18,643 nucleotides of DNA from Mucidula mucida (taxonomy: Eukaryota > Basidiomycota > Agaricomycetes > Agaricales > Physalacriaceae): assembly GCA_015501055.1 (NCBI GenBank), contig JADNYV010000655.1, positions 1-18,643 on the forward strand, written 5' to 3'. Positions 6,175 through 16,032 of the stretch are shown in pieces. The notes under the pieces were generated by a model, which searched no databases, was not told the DNA's origin, and worked only from the letters and a program-made list of their open reading frames with translations. The translations under genes were made by a program, and so were the position numbers. Positions within the stretch are counted from its first letter, which is position 1; each line of letters starts with the position of its first letter.

Positions 6175-7987
6175 CTACGCCACAAACCGCTCAATAACTT
6201 CCTTGACCAACTCCACCTCAGGGCCCTCCACATCAATCACCCTTCTCTCTTTTTGCAACAAGCCCTTAAACTCCTCCGGCATCACATCACTTTCAAAATC
6301 AAACGCCGGCGAGTCCCTCAGCGCCAGCGAGACGGCCTCGGAAAACTTTGCGGGGTGCGCTGTAGATAGGATGATTTGCGTTGTCGTTTCCGGGCTGCTC
6401 AAAATTCAACACGATGAGATGAGAGGGAAAGGGGAGAAAACCGTACTTGTGCGCCGCCATCCGCTCAGCAGCGGTCAACCCCACAGCCGTATGCGGGTCC
6501 ACGACGTAGCCGTCCTCCGCAAAGTGCTTTTTTATAGTAGCCAGAGTCTGTAATAGATGTTTCATACAACATCTACGGAAGCAAAATGAGCACATACCTC
6601 GTCGTCCCCAACCCTTTCTGCGCAAAAGTCCCGCCTTGCCGCCTCCAGCACGGCCACAGGCACCTCGACCCGCCCGTCCGCCTTCATCTTCCCCATCCAC
6701 CCGTCCACGACCTGACATGCGCGGTCCCTGTCTCCCTCGTTCCCGTATGCGAGATACCACAAGAGCCTCTCAAAATTACTCGACACGAGGATATCCATCG
6801 CCGGACTCAACGTCTCTTTCACACCATGGCCTCCCTCTGCCTGTTTCCCATCCACAACCCCCAGCGGAACATCCGAGGAATCATCAACTTTTTCATACCT
6901 CCCCGTGCGCCAAAACCTAGCCAAGATATCGTTGGCGTTGGTCGCGACGCCGAGCTTGGCGTGCATCGGGAGCCCCATGCGGCGCGCATAGTACCCCGCG
7001 AGAATATCCCCAAAGTTGCCCGTCGGGACGACAAACTGCAGTTCTACGGGCGCGCCTTGTGGCTGTTGTCGCTGGACGTCAAAGTAGGCTAAAAAGTAGT
7101 ACACCGTCTGCGCGAGGATGCGCGCCCAGTTGATCGAGTTGACCGCGCCGAGGCGGTGTGTGGCGTTGAACGCGCGGTCGGAGAAGAGCGCCTTGACAAT
7201 GTCCTAAAAGGGCGGGGGTGGGCGTCTGGGAATGAGGCAAGCGAGGGGAAGCAGGAGAAACATACCTGACAATCATCAAACGTGCCCTTAACGGCAATGT
7301 TGTGCACGTTTGCGTCCGTGACGGTCGTCATCTGCGCTTCCTGGATAGGCGAAACGCGTCCCTTGGGGTGCAGAATGAATATCGACACGTTGGCCTTGTT
7401 GCGCAGTCCGTAGATCGCTGCACTACATGGGACATTTAAACCGACACAATGGCAAGAAATGGCTCAACGTACCTCCCAGTATCCCCACTCGTCGCGCCGA
7501 CCACCGTCAGCCTCTCCACACCCTCATTTTTCCTTCGCTCATTCCGCCTTTTCAAGAAAAACTCAAATAGATTTCCCAGCAACTGCAGCGCCACATCCTT
7601 AAACGCCCACGTCGGGCCGTGCCACAGCTCCAGCACATACCTGCGCGCCCCGAGCTGCTTCAGCGGCGTCACATCGGGATGCCGGAACCCCGCATACGAC
7701 TTTTCCACGAGCGCACGCAGCTCACTTTCGGACATCTCATCGCGGCTGATGTACAGCGACAGCACGGCGACGGAGAGATCGATAAACGTATAGTCTTTCC
7801 AGTCCGTAAGCCAGTTTGGCGGGAGAGTGGGGATGGAGACGGGGATGTAGAGCCCGCCGTTGGGCGCGAGCCCGGTTAGGACGGTCTAATAGGACTGAGA
7901 GGCTGAGCGGAGGAGCAAAGGGAGGCAAGGCCTGACCTCTTCAAAGGAGAGCTCCTCGTCTGCGCCGCGCGTCGAAAAGTACTTCAT
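6175..7987 (-). CDS. THR4: Threonine synthase (EC 4.2.3.1)
   Basis: Converts O-phospho-L-homoserine to L-threonine and phosphate with pyridoxal phosphate, the last step of threonine synthesis in the cytosol. Six exons fit: 7987-7937, 7885-7473, 7422-7266, 7203-6598, 6547-6447 and 6394-6175. The introns are 50-62 nt, all GT-AG, and joining them gives 515 aa, the usual fungal length. The N-terminus MKYFSTRG and the APNGGLYIP segment (about 24-32) are typical. WHGPTWAFKD at about 105-114 carries the PLP lysine (Lys113), SGDTG at 150-154 is the substrate/cofactor loop, and PTGNFGD at 267-273 binds the PLP phosphate. The C-terminal STAHPAKF segment is also family-typical. The start is the only ATG before the conserved STRG. 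The last intron ends in tandem acceptors (GAGCAG). The product is complete and appears functional. Confidence 0.96.
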
Positions 7988-8049
7988 GTTGACGGGTGTG
8001 GTTAGGCCTGCAGATCGCGACTGTTTAAAGAAATTTAGATGTTAGATGG

Positions 8050-8056
8050 GAGTCAT
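8050..8056 (-). promoter_or_regulatory. Gcn4/CpcA-like amino-acid-control site upstream of THR4
   Basis: On the minus strand ATGACTC lies 63 bp before the threonine synthase start codon and matches the core of the RTGACTCAY site of fungal general amino acid control. Its last bases (CC) depart from the full palindrome. Presence of the motif is seen; regulation is inferred. Confidence 0.4.
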
Positions 8057-8094
8057 GTTGTAGATCGCTTTCGTCGGCCGAAAGATTTGCGATC

Positions 8095-8346
8095 ATGCCA
8101 AACAAGAGCAGTGCCACCGACTTGATAGGTCGAACCGCCACCCAGAGTGCTGTCGAGTGAGTATACTATTCAGATATGCTAAGCCGCGAACTTCCTTCAA
8201 GCGCGCCTTCGTCGCTTGTCACTTCCTTTCACCGTCTAGTCCTAGTCATGACGGATGCCACAAATATTGTTAACATGAAGGCAGACAACATAGGCGCCAG
8301 TCTCATAGCTCTATATTTCTACACGCCTGATAGTGGGACATTGTGA
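8095..8346 (+). CDS. Possible small spliced gene, 68 aa
   Basis: I do not recognise it. ATG at 8095 reads 20 codons to a consensus donor GTGAGT at 8157. An intron of 45 nt (8157-8201, with GCTAAG as a possible branch and TTCAAG as acceptor) joins to a second exon that stays open for 48 codons to TGA at 8344-8346. Without the intron the frame stops at once at 8158-8160. The product would be a small protein with a helix-prone middle and no cysteines, signal peptide or clear membrane span. It starts 107 bp from the divergent THR4 start. Length is small enough that chance cannot be excluded. Confidence 0.3.
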
Positions 8347-8781
8347 AAGCCCACCATTGCTGTCTGACCTTTATCTGGTGGTTTAACTAGATTCAAGTAG
8401 CGGGATTGATTCGAATCTACAAAGGCAGTGAGAATAGGAAGTGAATAGTATCATTTAGAAGTTGGCCCGCAAGGACTCGCACGAGAAACGATACACCATT
8501 GCCATTCGCGTCCATGTTAATGAGCATGGTAGTACGGAATGCAGTAAGACTCTGCCTGCTGAGGGTGAAGGTTGACGCAGGAGCTTTTGGTTGACAATGA
8601 GGGAAACGGTCTTTGATATGTATCGGCGATCCACGTATTTCTGACGTAGCGGGAAAAACGGAACACAGTTATAAACGCATTTAGGACGGGTGTAGAGTCA
8701 TCTTTGAAAGGAGGGTTTGCACACAAGTTTGCAAGCATCAAAAAAGTACAAGAAACAGGAAATTATCGAGTATTGCCTACT
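8347..8781. other. Intergenic stretch without visible gene
   Basis: About 435 bp between the possible small gene and the stop codon of the Tra2-like gene. I see only short frames and presumed 3' untranslated sequence of both neighbours; no tRNA, repeat or terminator-like structure stands out. Confidence 0.5.
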
Positions 8782-9853
8782 TCAATAACGCCGGTCATCA
8801 CTGTACCGCCTGTCGTAGTCCCGTCTGCTCCTGTCGTCATATCTGGCGCGGCGGTCCCTGTCTCTATCGTCGTACCTGTCCCTCCGCGAGTCGTATCGTC
8901 TATCGTCATACCTATCGTCCCGCGCGTACCTGCTATCGTATGGACGCGGGTCGTAGTAACGTTCGGTTGGATAGTCACCTACGGCAACGTTGTTAACGAA
9001 TGGCAAAGGTGTGTGAGGACGTACGACCACGGTCAGGACCACGCTTTGGGGGCCCGTAGTATTTGCCTGGTGTGGGCGTGCGCGCCCGCCCACGACGCGC
9101 CTTTGTCATGGATTAGCCTAAGAAACTGAAGATGAGAGGCACGACCTTTTCGATAACCAAAGTGCGGCCCATGAAATCTGTGCCGTTGAGAGCGGCAATA
9201 GCAGCCTCGGCCTCTTCGGGAGACTCCATAGTCACAAACCCGAACCCGCGGGACTCGCGCGTGTGTGGGTCGTACATGATGGACGCTTTTTGAACCTACC
9301 AATCCACCTGTCAATACAAGTGAATGCTGTAGGGACCATAGAACTCACCCTGCCGACTTTGCTAAAGGCTTCCTCAAGGTCGCGCATGTCAACTTTGCGC
9401 GCCAGCCCCGAAACATGGAGATTGTTCCCCGGGTTCTGGTTCCCATCATCTCTGTCGCGTCTTTCACTATCCACGCCACAAAGTCAACAAAGGCCGCAGC
9501 GCATGGAGAGACGACGTACCCACGCCCAGCGCCAGGGCTCATACTCCTCCTACCGCCGTTTTCGCGCGCATACTCGGAATCGCGCATGGGCACGTCCATT
9601 GGTGGGGGCATAGTGGCATTGTCCTGCGGCTGCCATGCTATTTGAAGAACAAACAATGAGGCGGCGGTTGTGGTTATAGATGGGAATAATTGCAGAGAAG
9701 GTGGTAAAGGCGTTATTACTGTCTAGTCGAAGGAAAAGGGTGTGTGTATGTCGAGCGCAAATTGAAAAAATGTGGCTCATTGCTGCCGCTAGCAACTTCG
9801 ATAGCGTAGTTGGTGGTGGTGGTGGTGGCTGCTGAGAACGTACCGTCATCCAT
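8782..9853 (-). CDS. Tra2-like RNA-binding splicing factor (RRM plus RD-rich tail)
   Basis: A nuclear SR-type protein that would bind exonic enhancers in pre-mRNA. Six exons fit: 9853-9844, 9637-9520, 9466-9349, 9295-9146, 9100-9025 and 8978-8782, all GT-AG, giving 222 aa. A single RRM spans about residues 57-135, with RNP2 LHVSGL (59-64) and RNP1 RGFGFVTM (98-105), preceded by the family-typical NPGNNL. It is followed by the linker ARTPTPGKYYGPPKR, also characteristic of Tra2 proteins, and a C-terminal tail of about 70 residues rich in Arg, Asp and Tyr (RYDDRRYDSRRD) in place of a classic RS domain. Start choice: a 10-nt first exon (ATGGATGACG) splices in frame over a 206-nt intron. An alternative start is an internal ATG in exon 2 (MPPPMDV), which would shorten the N-terminus. 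The RRM assignment is firm; the first exon is less so. Confidence 0.88.
9811..9828 (+). repeat. TGG trinucleotide microsatellite in an intron
   Basis: Six TGG units, read as CCA on the minus strand of the Tra2-like transcript, lie about 15 nt inside the 206-nt first intron. Such CA/CC-rich runs can recruit splicing regulators, but no function is shown here. Confidence 0.7.
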
Positions 9854-9934
9854 TTTTTAGTAGATAGGTATTGTTGTTCAATGTCGTGGTAGAAGGCAAG
9901 TTGAAGACTGGACCGGGGTAACAAAGGACTTGTC
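9854..9934. promoter_or_regulatory. Compact divergent promoter region
   Basis: Only 81 bp separate the start codon of the Tra2-like gene (minus) from that of the paraoxonase-like gene (plus). Both 5' untranslated regions and both core promoters must fit here or extend into the partner transcript. No TATA box is apparent. Confidence 0.5.
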
Positions 9935-11451
9935 ATGGGCGCGTTGGTCACTATCCTCACAGTGTTCGCTGTCGTCGCAGCGGCAGTGTACCAGCTGTAT
10001 GTCTCTCCTCTGATGACGCTGCTCGGCGTCGGCCGCACCGTCGAGGTGTTCGGACACAGCGATCGGTGTTATACTGTCCCCGAAGTTCCGGGATGTGAAA
10101 GTGCGCGTTCCTTTCTCAAAGTCCATCATCATCTAAGCATGCAACATAGAATCCGTACTACACCACGCCTCGGGTACACTCTACATGTCATGCGCCACCC
10201 TCGAGCAACGTGCTGTATGGTTGAATCCCTCAAAGACACATACGCGGCCGGTCAAGGACGCCAACTACATCGCGACGTACGACCATGCCCACCGCAAAGT
10301 CACGCGTCTTGGATTGAAAGATTTTCCCTGGGCCGATGAGAGCATAGCGTTCCATGGCATGGACGTCGTACCCTCGTCCCTCAATCACAACGAACTGTTC
10401 GTCTACCTCGTACATCACCGCTTGCCTCCCAACAACCAGGACCCCGCCTCCGTGGGCTTCCACTCTACCGTGGAAGTATTCAGAACCTTTGTCGGTAGCG
10501 ACACTCTGACGCACATCTCAACCGTGGACGACCCAGCGCACATGCTCGTCCCCAACGACGTCCTCGGGTCTTCAGACGGCCAGAGTTTCTTTTTCACCAA
10601 CAGCGGTACCATGCAGACCGGTCTCGTACGCGCGCCTTTTTCCTCTCCGTCGTTGTGACTGACCCTTGTAGACGCGCAACCTCCGTGAACTTCTCCACCC
10701 CGCCTCGTCTGTAATCCACTGTCACGTCTCCTCCGGCCAATGCAAAGTAGCCATATCCGGACTGAGCTACGCGAACGGTATTGCTTCGGCGCCGAATGGG
10801 ACCGTCTATGTGGCTAGTACAATCGCCAGGGGAATTCGCGTACTGGACAGGCAAGAGGATAATTCCCTTGTGATGGATGACTTGATTCCTACTGGTCTGT
10901 TCCCTTCCCTTTCTGGGGCGTCTATGATTGAATGTCGACAGAGGAGATATTCGATAACCTGTCCATCGACGAGGATGGTGTTTTATGGGGCGCGGGTTAG
11001 TCCTTCCTGGTTCAGCGGCACTCAACATTGATTTTGATAGGCATACCACGAGCATTCGATGCGGTAGAGACTATGAAGAATAGCTCTCTGCCTTCTCCTT
11101 CAATTGCCAAAAGGTGATTAATTCCAACTTTAGTACTGGTGTACGCCACGTTGACGCAATGATAGCTTCGCAATCAATACCGGCACATCGTCGTTCTACG
11201 GTGAAAAGTACAAAATCGACACTGTCAGTCCGCAATCTTGAGAAGTATTTATGATTGCTGACATTCGCATACATAGGTATTTAGCGATGACGGGAACGTA
11301 ATGTCCCTCCTTTCGACTGTGGTACACGACTCGCAGCGGCATGTTATGTATTATCACGGTAGGTCCTTCTTTCTCTGGCGTCTTTTCACGATTCACAGTA
11401 GGCTTTGTAGGCATAGTGTCAAAGTGGCTTCTTGTTTGCCCATCTTCTTGA
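9935..11451 (+). CDS. Paraoxonase/arylesterase-like calcium-dependent beta-propeller enzyme
   Basis: Eight exons fit: 9935-10100, 10150-10625, 10672-10894, 10942-10995, 11041-11113, 11166-11223, 11277-11358 and 11411-11451, with GT-AG introns of 45-53 nt, giving 390 aa. Residues about 4-30 form a hydrophobic N-terminal anchor, so the protein is probably membrane-bound or secretory. The rest fits the fungal serum-paraoxonase/strictosidine-synthase-like six-bladed propeller. Candidate calcium ligands occur in the expected order: Glu55 (GCEK), Asn191 (PNDVLG), Asn249 (ANGI) and Asp293-Asn294 (DNLSID), with the HGMDVV histidine at 124 in the place of the catalytic-site histidine. Family enzymes hydrolyse lactones, aryl esters or phosphotriesters; the substrate here is unknown. 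The last acceptor was placed at 11410, because it yields the HGIVSKW ending typical of the family, rather than at the earlier CACAG. The gene is complete, with no frame damage. Confidence 0.88.
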
Positions 11452-12081
11452 GTTCCAATGTATGTTAGACTTCATAATTAACGACTACGCCCATACCCTG
11501 CGTATGCTGAACGTTATTTTCCCGACACGGGAAGTTTAAGACCGAGCATGATGTACTTTTCAACTCACCCTGTCAAAATCAACTTCTCGATGATTTTTCC
11601 GAGGATACACTCTATCAGTGTCAAATGAGGATAAACCGTGATATTCACACGTTCTTTAAAACCTTACCTGTCGATCCGTGCACGCGAGATGTGTGGCGTA
11701 TAGATACATTCACAAACTAAAAACAAAAAAGTGTGCCAAGGATACAATAACTAGATCGCGAGAATCACCGTCGTTCTCCTACGTAAAGACCAGAAAGTGC
11801 AAAGTATTACAAGTGGTAGCGCGGTCCGAACATGTAAAAAAAGTAATGTACTAGACCACCTAAGATGGGATTATATAGAAGATGCCAGGGAATGATGTAC
11901 GACGAATTAAATACGGGAGTGCACATTATGTATACTAGATAAGAGAGCGACGAGGGTTTAACGAGCGTGAGTGAGTCAGAGTGTTCTTTTTCCATCAATA
12001 TTAAAACAGCAACACAAAAAAGTCCGCAAGGAGGAAGATTGTCGTGAACCAAAAAAGGTGCAACTCTTATTATCTACAAGT
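11452..12081. other. Intergenic stretch between convergent genes
   Basis: About 630 bp between the stop codons of the paraoxonase-like gene (plus) and the coiled-coil gene (minus). It is comparatively A/T-rich and holds short adenine runs consistent with 3' untranslated ends. I see no gene or repeat in it. Confidence 0.5.
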
Positions 12082-14193
12082 TCACTTTTTTGGAAGAGGG
12101 GGGTATGTTCGACGGCGGCGTGAGGAGGAGGTATTGGTAAAATCCAGAATCTGCCCATCGACCGGGACGAGGACGTTTCTGGAGGTTGGCGGCGTACGCG
12201 GCGGCGGGGTGGGTGCGAACTAGTCGTCATCGTCGCCGTCGTCTTACTCGTCGAGCGCGGCGTGTTCTTCTTTTGCTCCTTCTCCCGCCGCTGGGTGCTT
12301 ATCGCAGCCACAATGGCGGGATCGCGGGATGACGGTACCTTTGTCGTGAGCACCGAGGCCGGCGCAGGAGGTGTGGGCGGCGTCGGAGGCGGGCTGGCCT
12401 CGGGAATGGAGGAAAGTGTCGCGGCGGTAGGACTCGCGGCATGACGGACGAGCTGGAAGACGTGGCCGAGGACGCAAAAGAGGACACCGAGGACCGTTTA
12501 TCGAGCCGCCGGGACGTCCGTATGTCAGAGATGGGTACCCGCTCGACCGTTGTGGGTCGGAACCCACCGCCACGAGACGACATCCCTTTTATCAAGGGCG
12601 CTGTCCTCGACGGTACTTTACTAAACTGCTTCATCACGGGCACCGAGGAAGATGATTCGCCGCCAGACTGCTCGAATGATTCCTCATAGAATCCGTCTTG
12701 CTCGTCTCCCCGCCCGAGTCCTCCGGGTCCGAATGGAGGTGTCTGTATGACGGCGATCTCACCACGGGCGAGATGTCAGCTAAAGCCGACGTCGACCGCG
12801 ACGCCGTACTGAGCAGTGTATTTCCCGCGACAGAAGCACCAGGAGACCGGCCATTGCTGACAAGCCATGTCAGGCCTTTAATCTCCTTGTCCCGTTTCGC
12901 TGCATCTCGTTCTAGCGCAGCGATCCGCTTCTCCAGCGCGTTTTTCTCCGTCACGTGGTTCTGCGTTACCTTGAGCAAGTACGCTGCGAGCTCGTCCAGC
13001 TGGTGATTGCGCGCCAACAGTGCTGTTCGCAGTTGGTCGGCGGAAGCGGTGTAGATATCAAACACCTCGTTTCCTTGTCGTCGATGGATTTTCGCTCTTG
13101 CGATTTACGTGTCTTTGGCGGAGAGGATGAAACTGTCGGTGTAGTAGGGACAGGCGAAACGGACGCCCGAGAGGAAAGGGTAAGAGACCGAGGTCGTGTC
13201 TTACGACCAGACGACGTGCGCCCGACTGATGCAGTACGCGATATTACGGGAGCAGAGGGTATTGCTTCGACTGGTGGTGTGGGTAAAGGTATCGTGGGCG
13301 GAGCCGTTCGTGGTATCGTTTTTGAGCGCGCGCTGGTCGACGAGAAACGCCGATTCTGAGAATCCCAAGACCTGCGTTTCCCACCTGCCGATATAGGCAG
13401 AGAGAGCGTGGATACGGCTTCTGATTCTTCGCCTGACATTAGGTCTTCCATCCCAGAAAGTCTGGAATTTCGGGCAGATCGAATGGATCCTGATTCATCG
13501 CGTGAACCGCGTACGAAAGCGGTTGGAGGAGATGAGGAAGGATGTGAATGAGCATCCTGATTTGAAGGCGAAGGGGAACGAGGATGTGTGGGGTTTGATG
13601 GAATTCGTTTTCTTGTGGGTTTGGTGAATAGATCGTCATATTGGTCGTCAAAGAGGTGTGATGAAGGTGACACAGTAATTGTTGGTTGACGAGTGGCCGA
13701 CCCTGCGCTTAATGTTGAATCAACCGAAGGCCGGCGGACTCTAGGCGGTTCGAGGAATGAATCTGAGGTGTAGCCCGTCGCAGAGGCATCGGTCTTTTTC
13801 ACTGCTCCTCTGCGAGCCGAGCCGGAGAAACGAGCGGCAAGCAAGGAGCCAAAAGAACTATGAGGCGTTGACGTGCTGGGAAAGGGCCTTTCAAGATTTG
13901 AGCATTGGAAGTCCTCAAAGTAGTTAATGATTTACTCACTGATCGTGCGCCTCCGAGGCTCTCTGCAAGTCTCGAACGTCAGGCTGTTCAGACTCTGATA
14001 TGCTCGACACACTCGATTTCTTCCTCGTCCGCCCAAGAAATGTTATTAAGCTTGATTTCCGTCTCCGTACGCCAGTCTCCGGGACCTGCAGAGCACCAGG
14101 CTCCGGTGTACGCTGCTGTCCCATACCGCGTAGAAAGCCAGCGAAATCGGTGGTTTTCGAGCGCGGCTTTTGGGGTGTGGATGTGTCCTCCAT
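12082..14193 (-). CDS. Low-complexity coiled-coil protein, unknown function, with four frame breaks
   Basis: I do not recognise the family. ATG at 14193 begins MEDTSTPQKP; exon 1 (14193-13940) joins over a 52-nt GT-AG intron to 13887. There follows a long Ser/Pro/Arg-rich, probably disordered region to about 13109. A coiled coil comes next (13065-12859) with LDELAAYLLKV and ALEKRIAALERD heptads, then more Ser-rich sequence, and a C-terminal exon from 12178 to TGA at 12082 (NVLVPVDGQILDF). That exon is reached by a 69-nt GTAAGA...CCTCCAG intron (12247-12179). Between these parts the coding signal moves through successive frames near 13074-13108, 12708-12711, about 12444-12460 and about 12270-12290. 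Every step equals one missing base. The first could instead be a 35-nt intron (GTAAAT...ACAAG). The gene is either a young pseudogene or mis-assembled at short homopolymers. The 5' side is T/C-rich, as in fungal promoters. Confidence 0.6.
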
Positions 14194-16032
14194 GGAGACG
14201 CGTCACAGAAAAAAAGGACAGGTGGTAAAGGAGTGTCGTGCAGACGATCCAAAGGGGCCTTGGGCTCAGAGGGAAAGGAAACCCGATACGGTACACACTC
14301 GAGGGTTTCTTGCGCTGTCCCAGGTTTCTTCTCGAAATCTCGAAACCCCCCAAGTTGCCGTCAGGACTTACGGCGTTTGTTGGCGAAGTGTCCCAAACCT
14401 TGAAGTGATACGCGTGGGTGCTTCCTTTCCTGCCGAGATCAGTGGTCGATGGGGTTAGGCGAAGCTTAGGGCCCCCAGGTCATCATCGTGGAACGTGGTG
14501 GTATACAAGAAAGAATTTGACGGCGCTCATTCAGCCGGAAGCATTCATCCGGATGTAATATTCGCTACCCTGCCTCAAAATATTCAACAGTTCAATTGTC
14601 GCTATTTCACAACAGCTTTGCTTCCGCCTCTAGCTGCTTACTGACCGTTATTGATCTATTCGTAGCTGCTCGCACTACTGAAAATAGCCATGAGCTACGA
14701 CAGAAGTACGAGTAATTTTAACGCATTATAGGGTCGGCCTGGCCGGAGGCGCTGGCGAAAGAGCAGAAACATTGATGACTTATGTATGCCCATAGTAATT
14801 CTACTTACAAACTCCTCTGTCATTCTGGGGTATGATTAACGTTAACGTAGTACGACTCAATGGATCAAACACTCAAGGGACTGGATCGTTTGTTAAGTGC
14901 ATTCGGAAAGGCCGTTCCGCCTCAACGGAAGGTTCAATTATACCGGCGCATACAGAGCCCCAAGCGAACCTTGCCGCTGATCCCGACGAAACCTTGGCCT
15001 TAAGGGCGGCAGAGAGACACTACAGGCGGGAGATGCACAATTGTCCTCCATAACCAAGTGCCTTCATTTCCGAAAAAGCACAAAGATTCCCATCTTCTCG
15101 TTCTTCTTCCATACGACCCAGAATTCCTCTACGCATCGTACAAGAACCGCACGAGGACAATAGAAATACAATCGTGTAGCCAAATGGGATACAGGAAGCT
15201 GCACAACTTCTTCGCCATCAGATGATCGTGTTTACTCACACCGGAGATCGATTGTTTTTTTGAATTCGAGGGCTTAGAGTCATGTGTTCGCCGCGGCTCA
15301 GTACTGAGCAGAGCACAGATCCAAACGTAGCCACTTCAAGGCCTCTGCGATGACATTTCGTTCCATAACAGTTCGGAGAAAGTGGACGGGCAGGATTCGG
15401 AAATGGTCTCGGGACAGTTTGGTATTCAATAGGCGCTCCGTGCAGGGTGCCAGACAAAAGGTCACGACACTGCATCCGGAAGCATACTAGAATAAGCGCG
15501 ATTAGAATCGATTACCCACAGATCGTATGTCACCGGTCTGCGCCACTAAGAACAAAGGAAAAGACTCACCACCGCAAGACTTCTGGATTGCAAGTTGACA
15601 TCTCTCACCTCTCTGACGTTCTCGGAATCGCTACTTCGAGGAAATGTGCCTGTATGTTTTTCTAGCGAGCATATGCATCATCAAGTCTAGGAACACGATG
15701 AAGTGAACAGCTGCGAGATAAGCCGGAGCACGTACTGATTTAGAGCGCAACTCCACGAAATGGAGCCTTGGCGACAGGAGCTTACTGATTCGAAGGCGTT
15801 GAATATTCATTTCCTTATTACCGCCACAACTGCATCACTAGACCGACAACAAATCAATTTTTTTGAAACAGAATTCAAGGAAGACTCATCTTCGTATGAA
15901 GCAAGGTTTAATATAATATAAGTGAGGTCCAAGAGGCTGCAGGTGCATATGAAGAGTACAGTTGCTGTTGAAGAAATCATACACCAAGTTAACTGCGCTG
16001 CTGCGTAGTGCCTTAAAAGAAATTTCTTTGAC
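14194..16032. other. Gene-poor stretch
   Basis: About 1.8 kb. The 5' flank of the coiled-coil gene (to about 14450) is pyrimidine-rich on its coding strand. Beyond it I see only short frames in all six readings, including 14832-15053 (plus, 73 codons) and 15236-15475 (minus, 79 codons), neither with a recognisable motif or a supporting splice pattern. No tRNA, transposon terminus or tandem repeat was found by eye. Confidence 0.5.

Noticed and set aside
6586..7092. 168-codon plus-strand frame
   Set aside because: Shadow of threonine synthase exon 4 on the opposite strand.
8704..9129. 141-codon plus-strand frame rich in Val, Pro and Ile
   Set aside because: Antisense reading of the Arg/Asp/Tyr-rich tail of the Tra2-like protein; the composition follows from the repeated codons.
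12441..12689. Acidic 82-codon plus-strand frame
   Set aside because: Acidic composition arises from the antisense of Ser/Arg-rich codons of the coiled-coil gene.
13905..14458. Overlapping plus-strand frames of 107 and 152 codons
   Set aside because: They lie opposite exon 1 and the 5' flank of the coiled-coil gene; no domain, and the minus-strand reading has consistent splicing.
14926..14956. tRNA-like T-arm (GGTTCAATTATACC)
   Set aside because: No cloverleaf, anticodon arm or acceptor stem could be drawn around it.
14832..15053. 73-codon plus-strand frame in the gene-poor region
   Set aside because: No motif, no splice signals, no neighbours in phase; length is within chance expectation.
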